Shown: positions 17,675-27,793, counted from the stretch's first letter. The stretch is DNA of 64,000 bases from Algoriphagus marinus (GCF_001936475.1 NZ_MSPQ01000015.1:1-64000); one strand, 5' to 3'. Notes: a model not told the origin generated them from the letters alone. Program-made: numbers and translations.

Positions 17675-20299
17675 TTATAGGTACAATTCTTTAGCCTTAG
17701 CTATCACTCGATCTAAGCCCGCGAGATCTTTACCTCCAGCTGTCGCGAAGAAAGGTTGCCCTCCTCCCCCTCCTTGGATTTCCTTTGCAAGTTCTCTAAC
17801 GATTTGACCGGCATTTAGATTTTTAGAATTGATGAGAGACTCCTCCAGAATCACAGCGATCTGAGGTTTACCATCAATAGAAGCAGCTAAAATCACGAAT
17901 GCATTTTCAACTTCATTTTTCAACTCGTAAGCAAGTTTCTTTAGCGAATCCGCATTTGGCAGTTCTACTTTAGCGATAAGAGTGTTTATTCCTTCACCTT
18001 TAATAAACTTAGTTAAAAGGCTTGTTTTTACTCCGGCGAATTTTTCAAGATGCAAGCTTTCAATTTCCTTTTTCAGGGTATTTCGTTCTTCAAGCAATGC
18101 CTCAATGGCTTTCTTCACATCCTTTGGGTTCTTAAGTAGCTCTTGAATTTCTTTCAATACGTTTTCTTGCTCCCGCAAATAGGACTCAGCTGCTTTTGAA
18201 GTAATTGCCTCGATTCGACGAACTCCAGTGGAAATAGAACCTTCAGAAACGATTTTCACTAAACCGATCTGGCTCGTAGAAGGCACGTGTGTACCACCGC
18301 AAAGTTCAACTGAATATTCTGGATCGAAGGTGATTACACGAACAAATTCTCCATATTTCTCTCCAAAAAGAGCAGTTGCTCCTTGCGCTTTTGCTTCTTC
18401 GATGGGCACATTTCTACGTTCCAAAAGAGGAATATTCTCGCGAACTTTAGCGTTGACAATATTTTCAACCTGCTCGATTTCTTCTTCAGTCATTTTCCCA
18501 AAATGAGAGAAATCAAAACGAAGTAACTGATCATTCACTAGAGAACCACGCTGCTGAATATGATCTCCGAGGACTGCCTTAAGTGCTGATTGGAGCAAAT
18601 GCGTTGCTGTATGATTATTCATTGTAAGCGAACGCTTTTCCTGATCTACTTCAGCAGAAAACTGCTTCTCCGGATGTTCTGGCAGCTTTTCTACAAAATG
18701 AACAATAAGATCATTCTCTTTCTTTGTATCGACTACACGGATTTTTTCAACTTCTGAGACTAACCAACCTGTATCACCTACTTGTCCACCGCTCTCTGCA
18801 TAAAAAGGTGTTTTATCTAAAACTACCTGATAGCGATCGCCTTTCTTATCGGAAATCACTCGGTATTTGATAATGTTGGAATCCGCCTTAAGAAAATCAT
18901 AACCAATGAATTCAACTCCTTCATCTTGATGAACCATCACCCAATCTCCGGTTTCAGATTCGGAAGCAGCACGAGATCGATTTTTTTGCGCTTCCATTTC
19001 AGCAGCAAAGCCTTGCTCATCCAACGACAACCCATTTTCTCTGGCAATCAGTGAGGTCAAGTCAAGAGGAAATCCAAAAGTATCATATAATTCAAAAGCA
19101 GTTTTCCCTGGAATTACAGTCTCATTCTTCGCTTTCAGTTCAGTTTTGATTTGGTCTAGCATTTTGAGACCATTAGATAAGGTTCGGAGAAAAGAAGTCT
19201 CTTCCTCAAAAATCACCCTAGAAATGAATTCTTGCTGCTGCCTCACCTCTGGGAAAATATCCCCAAAATTAGTGGCAATCATTGGAGTCAATTCATATAA
19301 AAATGGCTCATTGAATCCTAAGAAGGTATATCCATAACGAACTGCTCTTCTCAAAATTCTTCGAATAACATAACCTGCTTTATTATTGGAAGGAATCTGA
19401 CCATCGGCGATTGTAAAACTGATCGCCCGAATGTGATCTACGATCACTCTAAAAGCAATATCTGTTTGCTCATTTTTACCGTAGCTCTTTCCTGATTTCT
19501 TCTCCAATTCAGCGATGAATGGGGTAAATAAATCGGTGTCATAGTTTGATGATTTATGCTGGATTGCACGTACCAATCTTTCAAATCCCATCCCGGTATC
19601 CACATGGGTCGCCGGAAGCGGTTTTAAACTTCCATCTGAAACGCGATTGAACTGCATGAAAACAAGATTCCAAATTTCGATGACCTGAGGATGATCGTTA
19701 TTCACCAAATCTCTTCCTGGAATAGCCTGCCGCTCAGTGTCAGATCTGAGATCAATATGTATCTCTGAACAAGGTCCACAAGGTCCTGTATCGCCCATTT
19801 CCCAGAAATTATCTTTCTTGGAACCCATGATAATCCTATCCTCAGGTACTATTGCTTTCCAAAGCTCAAAAGCCTCTTTATCCATTTCAAGATGATCCTC
19901 TTGATCACCTTCGAAGACAGAAACGTATAGTCTATCCTTGGAAAGTCCATAGACTTCAGTCAAAAGTTCCCAAGCCCAAGCAATTGCCTCTTTTTTGAAA
20001 TAATCACCAAAAGACCAATTGCCCAGCATCTCAAACATGGTATGGTGATAGGTATCTACTCCGACCTCTTCCAGATCATTGTGCTTTCCACTTACCCGAA
20101 GACATTTTTGACTATTTGCCACCCTTGGGAATTTGGCGACCTCATTGCCTAGAAATGCATCTTTGAATTGATTCATCCCTGCATTGGTAAACATCAATGT
20201 AGGATCGTTTTTAACTACAATTGGTGAAGAAGGGACGTAGTGATGTTGCTTTGATTGGAAAAACTCAATAAAAGTGCTCCGGATTTTCTTTGCTTCCAT
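17675..20299 (-). CDS. alaS: Alanine-tRNA ligase, 874 aa
   Basis: A class II aminoacyl-tRNA synthetase that charges tRNA(Ala). The N-terminal catalytic domain (about 1-240) starts with the typical IRSTFIEFFQSKQHHYVPSS. The editing domain carries the zinc-binding NNHTATHLLQSAL and CGGTHVPSTSQIG motifs, and the C-Ala domain ends in the glycine-rich GGGGGQPFFATAGGKD. All domains are present and the length is normal. It is the first gene of an alaS-gatB pair, driven by a promoter at 20361-20390 and a leader of about 55 bases. Confidence 0.97.
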   Translation of the reverse strand: MEAKKIRSTFIEFFQSKQHHYVPSSPIVVKNDPTLMFTNAGMNQFKDAFLGNEVAKFPRVANSQKCLRVSGKHNDLEEVGVDTYHHTMFEMLGNWSFGDYFKKEAIAWAWELLTEVYGLSKDRLYVSVFEGDQEDHLEMDKEAFELWKAIVPEDRIIMGSKKDNFWEMGDTGPCGPCSEIHIDLRSDTERQAIPGRDLVNNDHPQVIEIWNLVFMQFNRVSDGSLKPLPATHVDTGMGFERLVRAIQHKSSNYDTDLFTPFIAELEKKSGKSYGKNEQTDIAFRVIVDHIRAISFTIADGQIPSNNKAGYVIRRILRRAVRYGYTFLGFNEPFLYELTPMIATNFGDIFPEVRQQQEFISRVIFEEETSFLRTLSNGLKMLDQIKTELKAKNETVIPGKTAFELYDTFGFPLDLTSLIARENGLSLDEQGFAAEMEAQKNRSRAASESETGDWVMVHQDEGVEFIGYDFLKADSNIIKYRVISDKKGDRYQVVLDKTPFYAESGGQVGDTGWLVSEVEKIRVVDTKKENDLIVHFVEKLPEHPEKQFSAEVDQEKRSLTMNNHTATHLLQSALKAVLGDHIQQRGSLVNDQLLRFDFSHFGKMTEEEIEQVENIVNAKVRENIPLLERRNVPIEEAKAQGATALFGEKYGEFVRVITFDPEYSVELCGGTHVPSTSQIGLVKIVSEGSISTGVRRIEAITSKAAESYLREQENVLKEIQELLKNPKDVKKAIEALLEERNTLKKEIESLHLEKFAGVKTSLLTKFIKGEGINTLIAKVELPNADSLKKLAYELKNEVENAFVILAASIDGKPQIAVILEESLINSKNLNAGQIVRELAKEIQGGGGGQPFFATAGGKDLAGLDRVIAKAKELYL

Positions 20300-20360
20300 G
20301 AAGGTTTGATGCGCAATTAAGTTGCTATTGGGGCAGAAATATGCCTTTTTTTCTGGGGGA

Positions 20361-20390
20361 CAAAATTAACAAAATAAAAACGGTTGCAAA
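20361..20390 (-). promoter_or_regulatory. alaS promoter
   Basis: On the minus strand TTTG (20387-20390) and TAATTTTG (20361-20368) lie 18 bases apart and match the Bacteroidota -33 and -7 boxes. The spacing is one base shorter than usual. Transcription would start near 20354, about 55 bases before the alaS start codon. Confidence 0.6.
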
Positions 20391-20556
20391 GAAAGGTTTT
20401 GGGTGGGTGGAAATTTAGATTCACCTCAAATAGCTACGCAATAAAAAATTCTAAAAGACTTCGAATTCAATGGCAGGCTCAACTTTGGCGAAATTCCATG
20501 AATCGTAAATCAAAATTCGTAATTTCAAAAAAGTATTAAACCCTCAAATTGGACTA

Positions 20557-21657
20557 ATGAGTTACCTTAATAAAATCACTTCCCCAACTTTACTTCTCGA
20601 CGAAAAAATCTGTAGAGCGAATCTGAAAAGAATGGCAGACAAAGCTGCTCGACATGACATGAAACTTGTTCCGCATTTTAAAACCGCTCAAAGCCATCAG
20701 ATTGGAGAATGGGCCAAGGAATATGGGATCACTGAGGTCACAGCTTCCTCGATAAAAATGGCGGAATATCTATGTGGCCAAGGCTGGGAGAATATTCACA
20801 TCGCTTTTCCATTTAACCCACTCGAAATTCCAAGACTAAATAAAATCGCTGCTCATCAGTCTATTTCTGTTCAATTGATCAATGCAACCACAGCCCAAAT
20901 GCTAGTGGATCAGTTGGAACATAAAGTTGGTTTCTTCATCGAAATTGATGCTGGTTATGGAAGAACAGGTGTCGAAGTAACTGATTTTGGATTAATTGAA
21001 GAGATCTTGCGAATTGCCAGTCATTCGGATAAACTCTACTTCAAGGGCTTTTACCTCCATGCTGGCCACTCCTATTACATGCCTGATATACCAGCACTTT
21101 ACGAGCAAACCCGGAATGCACTTTCCATGCTTAAACACAAGTACATTTCAGAATATCCAAACTTAGTAACAAGAACAGGAGATACCCCAGGCTGTGCAGT
21201 GATGGAGGATTTTGGCGATATCGATGAGATGGGGCCCGGTAATTTTGTCTTTTATGACTTGATGCAGTCCACTTTGGGTGGTTGTGATAAAACAGATATT
21301 GCCGTTGCCATGGCGGTACCAGTGGTGGATATCAAAAAAGACCGAAAAGAAATTCTGATTCACGGCGGTGGAGTACACTTTGCGAAGGACGTTTTGATCG
21401 ATGAAGATGGAAATAAAAATTTTGGCGAAGTAGTCTTGCTCAATGAAACTGGCTGGACTATTCCAGAACATCGCTCCTACTTAAAAAGCATTTCACAAGA
21501 ACATGGGATTATCAAGGCTTCAGATGAATTATTGGCCACAGTTAAAGTTGGAGATCTCCTTGGTATTCTACCTATTCACTCCTGCATGACTGCCGACTGC
21601 ATGGGAGCTTATCTCGGTCTAGACGGAAAGTGGATCGATCACGCTGAAGGACTTTAA
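20557..21657 (+). CDS. DSD1-family D-amino-acid PLP enzyme (D-serine dehydratase/D-threonine aldolase-like), 366 aa
   Basis: A fold-type III PLP enzyme with an alanine-racemase-like barrel. The PLP lysine is Lys42 in KLVPHFKTAQS. The C-terminal domain carries the metal motif HSCMTADC (His341, Cys343), which in eukaryotic-type D-serine dehydratase and D-threonine aldolase binds the divalent metal next to PLP. It should split a D-hydroxy amino acid (D-Ser or D-Thr); the substrate cannot be decided from sequence. It sits 37 bases before a D-aminoacylase-like lipoprotein gene on the same strand, so the pair probably breaks down D-amino acids, perhaps from peptidoglycan or N-acylated D-amino acids. 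Confidence 0.9.
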   Translation: MSYLNKITSPTLLLDEKICRANLKRMADKAARHDMKLVPHFKTAQSHQIGEWAKEYGITEVTASSIKMAEYLCGQGWENIHIAFPFNPLEIPRLNKIAAHQSISVQLINATTAQMLVDQLEHKVGFFIEIDAGYGRTGVEVTDFGLIEEILRIASHSDKLYFKGFYLHAGHSYYMPDIPALYEQTRNALSMLKHKYISEYPNLVTRTGDTPGCAVMEDFGDIDEMGPGNFVFYDLMQSTLGGCDKTDIAVAMAVPVVDIKKDRKEILIHGGGVHFAKDVLIDEDGNKNFGEVVLLNETGWTIPEHRSYLKSISQEHGIIKASDELLATVKVGDLLGILPIHSCMTADCMGAYLGLDGKWIDHAEGL

Positions 21658-21694
21658 AGGATTCTTTTTTCTTTAATTCAAAAACAACATTTCT

Positions 21695-23377
21695 ATGAAT
21701 ACTCAAATTTTTCTTAGCCTAACTTTTCTTTCATTTCACCTTTTATCCTGCTCCAGTCCAGAGAATTACGATGTATTAATCCGAAATGCCAGAATAATAG
21801 ATGGTTCGGGTGATGCCTCTTATTTGGGTGATGTAGGTATACGGGCAGATACCATTGCTGCTATTGGTGATTTGAGCAAAGCAAAAGGCAATGAAGAAAT
21901 CGATGCTGAGGGAATGGTAGTTTCACCGGGATTTATCAATATGCTTAGCTGGGCGGTGGAATCATTAATCGAGGATGGAAAGTCCGAAGGTGACATTCGA
22001 CAAGGTGTGACTTTGGAGGTTTTTGGCGAAGGTGAATCATGGGGACCGCTCACGGAAGCGAGTAAACAGGCTTTGCTTGCTTCTCAAGGAGATATTAAAT
22101 ATGATATCACCTGGGAAAGCTTAGCTGAATACCTGGATTTCCTGGAACAAAAAGGTGTTTCCACGAATGTGGCTTCTTTTCTTGGCGCAACTACTCTTCG
22201 AATCAATACGATTGGCTTTGAAGATCGGCAAGCCACCCCTACTGAGTTGGATGCTATGCGTGCCATGGTTGAAAAGGGAATGAAAGAAGGTGCTTTAGGA
22301 ATTGGCTCCTCCTTAATTTACGCACCGGCATTTTATTCCAGTACTGAGGAACTGATCGAACTTTGTAAAGTTGCTTCTAAATACGATGGCATGTATATCT
22401 CTCATATGCGAAGCGAAGGAGATCGACTTTTGGAAAGTCTGGATGAACTTATCCGTATTGCAGCTGAGGCGGATATCAGGGCTGAAGTTTATCATCTCAA
22501 AATGAGTGGTCAAAAAAATTGGTCAAAGTATGATCAAGTGGTGCAAAAGATTGATTCCGCGAGAAAAGCTGGTCTACACATCACCACAGACATGTACAAT
22601 TATGTGGCGGGAGCAACCGGATTAGATGCCGCCATGCCCCCATGGGTTCAGGAAGGTGGATTTGAAGCTTGGAGTAAAAGACTTCAGGATCCTGCAATCC
22701 GGAAGGAAGTAGCTGCTGAGATGAAAGATCCCAATGTCAAGTGGGAAAGCTTGATGCAAGCTGCAGGAACAACAGATAACATACTTTTAGTCGGTTTCAA
22801 TAATGATTCCCTGAAATATTTAACTGGGAAAACACTAACTGAAGTCTCCAAAATACGCGGAAAAAGCCCGGAGGAAACCGCAATGGATTTGGTGATTCAA
22901 GATGGAAGCCGGGTGGGAACAGTTTACTTTTTAATGACTGAAGAGAATGTGAAAAAGCAAATCGCCTTACCATACATGAGTTTTGGATCAGACGGGGCCT
23001 CAATGGCAACTTCCGGAGTATTCTTGAAAAGTAGCACCCACCCAAGAGCATATGGGAATTTCTCTAGACTTTTGGCCAAATATGTCCGAGAAGAAAAAGT
23101 CATCTCTTTAGAAGAAGCAATTCATAAACTTTCCGGCCTTCCAGCAAGTAATCTCAAAATCAAAAAGAGAGGCTTACTCCAAACTGGCTATTTTGCAGAC
23201 CTTGTCATCTTTGATCCGGAGAAAGTACAGGATAATGCCACTTTTGAAAAGCCTCACGCATACGCTACCGGTATTTCTCATGTTTTTGTGAATGGCACTC
23301 AGGTCCTGAAAGATGGAGAACACACAGGTGCTTTTCCTGGCAGAGCAGTCAAAGGGCCCGGTTTTGAAGAAAATTGA
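21695..23377 (+). CDS. N-acyl-D-amino-acid deacylase-like amidohydrolase lipoprotein, 560 aa
   Basis: The signal ends in a lipobox HLLSC, so this enzyme is exported and lipid-anchored. The body is an amidohydrolase of the D-aminoacylase family: beta-sandwich start VLIRNARIIDGSG, TIM barrel with YISHMRSEGDRL, AEVYHLKMSG and the catalytic Asp in MSFGSDGASM, and a C-terminal strand ADLVIFDPEKV. Unusually, the first metal motif, normally GFIDxHxH, reads GFINMLSW at residues 79-86, so both histidines are gone, and the Cys of the usual GNCG is also absent (GEGE). The other ligands remain, which suggests a one-metal variant. It follows the D-amino-acid PLP enzyme by 37 bases. Confidence 0.9.
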   Translation: MNTQIFLSLTFLSFHLLSCSSPENYDVLIRNARIIDGSGDASYLGDVGIRADTIAAIGDLSKAKGNEEIDAEGMVVSPGFINMLSWAVESLIEDGKSEGDIRQGVTLEVFGEGESWGPLTEASKQALLASQGDIKYDITWESLAEYLDFLEQKGVSTNVASFLGATTLRINTIGFEDRQATPTELDAMRAMVEKGMKEGALGIGSSLIYAPAFYSSTEELIELCKVASKYDGMYISHMRSEGDRLLESLDELIRIAAEADIRAEVYHLKMSGQKNWSKYDQVVQKIDSARKAGLHITTDMYNYVAGATGLDAAMPPWVQEGGFEAWSKRLQDPAIRKEVAAEMKDPNVKWESLMQAAGTTDNILLVGFNNDSLKYLTGKTLTEVSKIRGKSPEETAMDLVIQDGSRVGTVYFLMTEENVKKQIALPYMSFGSDGASMATSGVFLKSSTHPRAYGNFSRLLAKYVREEKVISLEEAIHKLSGLPASNLKIKKRGLLQTGYFADLVIFDPEKVQDNATFEKPHAYATGISHVFVNGTQVLKDGEHTGAFPGRAVKGPGFEEN

Positions 23378-23478
23378 GTCTTGCCTTTTTAAATATTCAA
23401 GAGATGAAAAAAGCAGTTCCTACTTCTCTGGACTAGACCTGTTTTTCAAATCCTCAGCTTAAGAAGAAAATACAAATC

Positions 23479-26253
23479 TTAATTTTTCACTTTTATCTGA
23501 AAAGTCTTCACAAATCCCAGTCCATCCTGAGTAATACCTTCGATCACTAGATTCACTTTTTCCACCTCGCGAGAAAGTAACGTTTTGATTGAATAAACCC
23601 CGTTTTCGGCCGTCACTTTTCCTTTTGGATCCCAATAAATAGTTGGTCGGACTTGAACTGGTGCATCTTCGGCGATTGAATTTTCAAATTCTGAAACTGG
23701 AGAATAGCCACGGATCCGAAAGCTTTGGAAGCCAGTATTATCAAACTTAGTCTCATTTACTGGATCAAATCGCTCCCCTCGTATCGTTTCAAACATAATC
23801 ACTCCGGCAAATCCCGCCATTCCGAACACAGGGGCATTGAAAGTATAAATAGAAAGTGAAGTGATTTCATCTGTGATATAGCGATCCAACACATCAATAT
23901 AAGATTCACCCTCAGCATATAAGTATCTCGAGCCATCGATGATAATCAAAGGATTTCCCGCATTAATTCCGTAATTGAAATTTCCAAGTTTCCCATTCCC
24001 AAACTGCATCCCCACAATAGATGCTAATGATGAACCCGGCCAGTTTTGCAGCATCTCTTGAGTCACTTGGCGATCTGGCTCACCATAACCATAATTTGAA
24101 TCCTGCAATCGCTCGATTTTCTCATCTTCTTTCACGAATTCCTCCATTTGGATAAATTCCCCCTTGATGTCATAAGTCTGATTTCCGACTTTAGTTTGAG
24201 CCAGTTGGTAGCTTAATTTTGGAAAGGAACCTCGATGAACAGGGCTTGATTTCTGGATCAAGTCAATAGAACCGTAGGATTTTTTCTTTGAGTCTAAAGC
24301 TGCAGCAGAAATTGTGGCTGAGTCTGAGAAATTCAATCCAGTAGCTCTGAAATAGCCGGAGGAATCTGTATAAACCAAGCCATAATCTGCCAAATCATCC
24401 AATACAAGGGTGATGGGGTTAATGATCGGATCACGTTTTCGAGTAGATAAGAAGCGTCCCTGAACGGTAATGCCATATTCGATTTGTTGATTTAGGATTA
24501 ACTTTTGATCCTCTCTTTCTTCATTGTCCAACCATTCCAAAGCCTTCAGTATCGTTGGCCTTTTTGTAATGGGGCTAACCAAATCTCCATCAGTTATAGA
24601 AACTGTAAACTCCGCACCTGTGGCTTGTTCCAACTCGTCCAGAATCGAAAGATCAATCTGAAGTTCAATTCCCTTAGCCACGGTCTTGATTTCCTTTTCC
24701 ATTTTGATCTCGAGATCTCCGAAATAATCGATCTCCTCAGGCGCTTGAATACTGATTTCAGTTCCCTTTTCCAAAACAGGAATCGGTCTGAGAAAAATAT
24801 CCTGCTCGGGATAGTTCAGCATCCATCTCGTATAAGCCCGAAGGAAATAATTTCCAGCTTTAAGATTTTCAGGAAGCGTAAATCCTCCAGCAATTCGACC
24901 AGAATCAATTGGGAAAATTTCTTGCTGAAGGACTTCTGATTTTTCATTCATTAAGTCCACATATAAAACTCTGCTTAAGGAGTCTGCCAAAAGTTGATTC
25001 TGATAAATCATTCGACCACCAAGCCAAACTCCCTCTCCTGCATAGTAGAAATCTTTATTTGTACTGAGATAGGGTTGCTCGCGAAGTTTATTCCATTGGT
25101 CAAAAGCTCGCTTTGAGCTATCAACCTCCGCTACAAAATCTTCAAATTCCAGATCTGGCACAAAATCATAGGGTAATGATCTTGCGACACGCTGTCTTCC
25201 CATTCTTCCGGAAAGGATGAGCTGCGTTGGGTTTGCAGGTATTCCATCTCTATAAACATCGAAAAAACCACTTGGAGCAATGATCCAACTAATCGGATGA
25301 TAAAAATCTAGGTAATATTCATTAAGTGCATATTTCTTCAAGTAATGAATCTCGACCCGTTGAGGCCAGAAAATTCGAAAATTTCCATTTTGTAACGGAA
25401 TCCTTAGAACAGAATCGACCGGAAATGGAATGATAGTCTGTCCCATTTCCACATCATAGCTGTTGGTCCGTTCTCTGCCTAAGGGAGCCTCTACTGACTC
25501 GTACATTCGGAATCCTTGCGCATCAGCCTGATTGACAATGATAGATTGAATCAAATGTCTACTGGAGCCTTGATAACTACTTTCACGATTCTCCCTCCAT
25601 AACTGAGCTTGTTTCTCATCTTTGGGTGTTTTCTCCGTATAAAAAACCTGCCCAAAATACCGGGAACTGGATTTTGACCAGCGGTAATCTTGGAGATAAA
25701 ACTCAATCTTATACCCCAAGGCATTATTGTCTATGATTATTGGTTCCTGAGCCGTTGCTTTCACATAATTCGCCCCCTTATCTACTTTGACTTGCTCAAA
25801 ATCAATTACCCATGGATTTAAGATCTCCACTAGTTTGGAACCTATTGGATCATCAGGAACGGCAATAAAAACATCCTCAAAACGATTGAAATTCCGCTCC
25901 CAAACCCGATCTCTACGAGACTTCAACTCCACTTCAGAAAGCACTGATTGTTGGGGTTCCAGAGAAAAATCAACTGTGACAGAATTTCTATTTCCTATGA
26001 TGACTTCTTCCACTTTGGTCACATACCCCACAAAAGATGCAACGAGTTCTAAATTTGAAGGAATTTGGCCTTTGATTTCATAATTTCCTTCCAGATCGGA
26101 TATCGCCCCAATTGTTGTGTTATTGATAAACACATTGGTAAAAGGCAAAGCTTCGCCAGTTTTGGCATCAGTGATTTTACCTCGCAGTACTTGTGAAAAG
26201 ACAAGTGCGAAAGTGAAAAAGTAGAGAATAAGAGCAAATGATAGCTTCTTCAG
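23479..26253 (-). CDS. Surface protein with carboxypeptidase-like and TonB-plug domains, probable CTG start, 924 aa
   Basis: The N-terminus has a carboxypeptidase-D regulatory-like domain (about residues 25-110) and the C-terminal part a TonB-receptor plug-like segment (about 690-850) without a beta-barrel. Middle domains resemble alpha-2-macroglobulin-type MG2 repeats. No ATG precedes the conserved start of the first domain: the first in-frame ATG (26148) would drop the signal peptide and the first strand. Codons from CTG at 26253 give KKLSFALILYFFTFALVFS, a clear signal peptide, followed by QVLRGKITDAKTGEAL, and an in-frame stop lies 9 bases upstream (26260-26262). CTG, or a mutated ATG, is the best start. 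It is likely an outer-membrane protein of unknown cargo. Confidence 0.85.
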   Translation of the reverse strand: MKKLSFALILYFFTFALVFSQVLRGKITDAKTGEALPFTNVFINNTTIGAISDLEGNYEIKGQIPSNLELVASFVGYVTKVEEVIIGNRNSVTVDFSLEPQQSVLSEVELKSRRDRVWERNFNRFEDVFIAVPDDPIGSKLVEILNPWVIDFEQVKVDKGANYVKATAQEPIIIDNNALGYKIEFYLQDYRWSKSSSRYFGQVFYTEKTPKDEKQAQLWRENRESSYQGSSRHLIQSIIVNQADAQGFRMYESVEAPLGRERTNSYDVEMGQTIIPFPVDSVLRIPLQNGNFRIFWPQRVEIHYLKKYALNEYYLDFYHPISWIIAPSGFFDVYRDGIPANPTQLILSGRMGRQRVARSLPYDFVPDLEFEDFVAEVDSSKRAFDQWNKLREQPYLSTNKDFYYAGEGVWLGGRMIYQNQLLADSLSRVLYVDLMNEKSEVLQQEIFPIDSGRIAGGFTLPENLKAGNYFLRAYTRWMLNYPEQDIFLRPIPVLEKGTEISIQAPEEIDYFGDLEIKMEKEIKTVAKGIELQIDLSILDELEQATGAEFTVSITDGDLVSPITKRPTILKALEWLDNEEREDQKLILNQQIEYGITVQGRFLSTRKRDPIINPITLVLDDLADYGLVYTDSSGYFRATGLNFSDSATISAAALDSKKKSYGSIDLIQKSSPVHRGSFPKLSYQLAQTKVGNQTYDIKGEFIQMEEFVKEDEKIERLQDSNYGYGEPDRQVTQEMLQNWPGSSLASIVGMQFGNGKLGNFNYGINAGNPLIIIDGSRYLYAEGESYIDVLDRYITDEITSLSIYTFNAPVFGMAGFAGVIMFETIRGERFDPVNETKFDNTGFQSFRIRGYSPVSEFENSIAEDAPVQVRPTIYWDPKGKVTAENGVYSIKTLLSREVEKVNLVIEGITQDGLGFVKTFQIKVKN

Positions 26254-26342
26254 GAAAATTTAGATTAAGTGCTTTTGCTTTAAAAGTTACTCCATTGAAT
26301 TCAAAAAGTTTCACCATTGATCAAAACCCAAAAACAGAAAAT

Positions 26343-26384
26343 AAAAAAGGTTTGAATCTCATTCTGAAATTCAAACCTTTTTTT
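26343..26384 (-). terminator. Intrinsic terminator after the decarboxylase gene
   Basis: A 15-bp stem (26343-26357 with 26369-26383) containing GGTTTGAAT/ATTCAAACC has an A-run on one side and a T-run on the other. It lies 21 bases beyond the stop codon of the arginine-decarboxylase gene on the minus strand and would end its transcript before the next gene. Confidence 0.85.
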
Positions 26385-26404
26385 ATTTAGCAATCCTCTC
26401 TGAA

Positions 26405-27793
26405 TTAATAACCCAAAGTTTTCAACATACTTTCTTGAGTTTGATCTTTGGCAAAAAGGCGGTGAGTTACATTTCCATTCTCATCTCGATCAATTAAGAC
26501 ATGCTTTGGAGCTGGGACAAGGCAATGCTGTATTCCTCCATAACCTCCAAGTGATTCCTGATAAGCTCCAGTATGAAAGAAACCGATGTATTGTGTCCTT
26601 CCAGGTTCAATTTTAGGCAAATAAATATTGTATTGATTGGCCTCTGAGTTGTAATAATCCATGCTATCGCAAGTCAATCCTCCCAGTGAGATATTATGAT
26701 AAGGTTCATCCCAATTATTGATGGCCAACATGATATATTTCTGATTTAATCCCCAGCTATCAGGCAGTTGAGTGATAAAGGAACCATCGATCATATACCA
26801 AAGCTCTTTGTCATTTTGAAGCTTTTCATCCAAGATAGAATAAAGCACTGCCCCACTCTCTCCTACCGTATAGCTACCGAATTCCGTGAAAATATGAGGT
26901 TCAATGGTGTTGTTTTTAGCACACATCCATTTAATGTTTTTCACGATTTGATCAGCCATGTATTGGTAATCATAATCGAAAAACAAATTGGTCTTAATGG
27001 GCCAACCTCCTCCGATGTCCATGGTATCCAGTGAAGGAGCTACCTTTTTCAAATCCACATATTTCTGAATAAATCGAGTTAATTCAGACCAATAATAGGC
27101 GGTATCACGAATACCCGAGTTGATAAAGAAGTGAAGCATTTTAAGGCTTACCAAAGGATGGTCTTTGATTTTGTCCTCGTAAAGCTGGATGATATCGTTA
27201 TATCGCACACCCAATCTCGATGTGTAAAAACCAAACTTAGGCTCTTCATCCGCTGCAATTCTGATCCCTACCTGAAAAGGAACTTTGACATGCTCCAAAT
27301 AATAATCGATCTCTGAAATATTATCCAAAATGGGAATACAATTGACAAAACCGTCATTCAACAATTCAGAGATATACTGCTTATACAAATCCCTTTTGAA
27401 ACCGTTACAGATAATATAATTATCCTTGGTGATTTTACCTTTTTCATAGAGACTTCTCACTAATGGAATATCAAAAGTCGAGGAAGTCTCAATGTGAATG
27501 TCATTTTTCAAAGCCTCATCCAACACAAAGCTGAAATGGGAAGATTTGGTACAATAGCAGTAAGTGTACTTTCCTTTATAATCATGAGCGGCAATTGCGG
27601 TATTGAAGTAAGTCTTCGCATTTTGAATGCTTTCCGATATTTTTGGGAGATAAGTCAACTTCAAAGGAGTACCATAGGTATCAATTATCTCCTTTAGATT
27701 GACTCCATTGAAGAACAATTCATTATTCTCAACATGAAATTCTTTGGTAGGAAAATCAAAAGTCTGCTCAATCAGGTCTTTGTAAGAATTCAT
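26405..27793 (-). CDS. speA: Arginine decarboxylase-type PLP enzyme, 462 aa
   Basis: A fold-type III decarboxylase of the short Bacteroidota arginine-decarboxylase type. The PLP lysine is in the segment KYTYCYCTKSSHFSF near residue 82, the phosphate-binding glycines are DIGGGWPIK, and the substrate-site segment near the C-terminus is NISLGGLTCDSMD with the catalytic Cys-Asp pair. It should form agmatine from arginine for polyamine synthesis. The length is much less than the E. coli-type SpeA of over 600 residues, and diaminopimelate or ornithine decarboxylase activity is a less likely alternative. The arginase-like gene at 29350 is the nearest partner in arginine use. Confidence 0.82.
   Translation of the reverse strand: MNSYKDLIEQTFDFPTKEFHVENNELFFNGVNLKEIIDTYGTPLKLTYLPKISESIQNAKTYFNTAIAAHDYKGKYTYCYCTKSSHFSFVLDEALKNDIHIETSSTFDIPLVRSLYEKGKITKDNYIICNGFKRDLYKQYISELLNDGFVNCIPILDNISEIDYYLEHVKVPFQVGIRIAADEEPKFGFYTSRLGVRYNDIIQLYEDKIKDHPLVSLKMLHFFINSGIRDTAYYWSELTRFIQKYVDLKKVAPSLDTMDIGGGWPIKTNLFFDYDYQYMADQIVKNIKWMCAKNNTIEPHIFTEFGSYTVGESGAVLYSILDEKLQNDKELWYMIDGSFITQLPDSWGLNQKYIMLAINNWDEPYHNISLGGLTCDSMDYYNSEANQYNIYLPKIEPGRTQYIGFFHTGAYQESLGGYGGIQHCLVPAPKHVLIDRDENGNVTHRLFAKDQTQESMLKTLGY

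Noticed and set aside
24505..24939. Plus-strand frame of 144 codons inside the TonB-plug gene
   Set aside because: No recognisable features; shadow of the minus-strand gene in another frame.
26049..26237. Minus-strand frame with an ATG at 26237 and a hydrophobic start
   Set aside because: It is in a different frame from the TonB-plug gene and ends after 62 codons; the true signal peptide is read from CTG at 26253 in the frame of the main protein.
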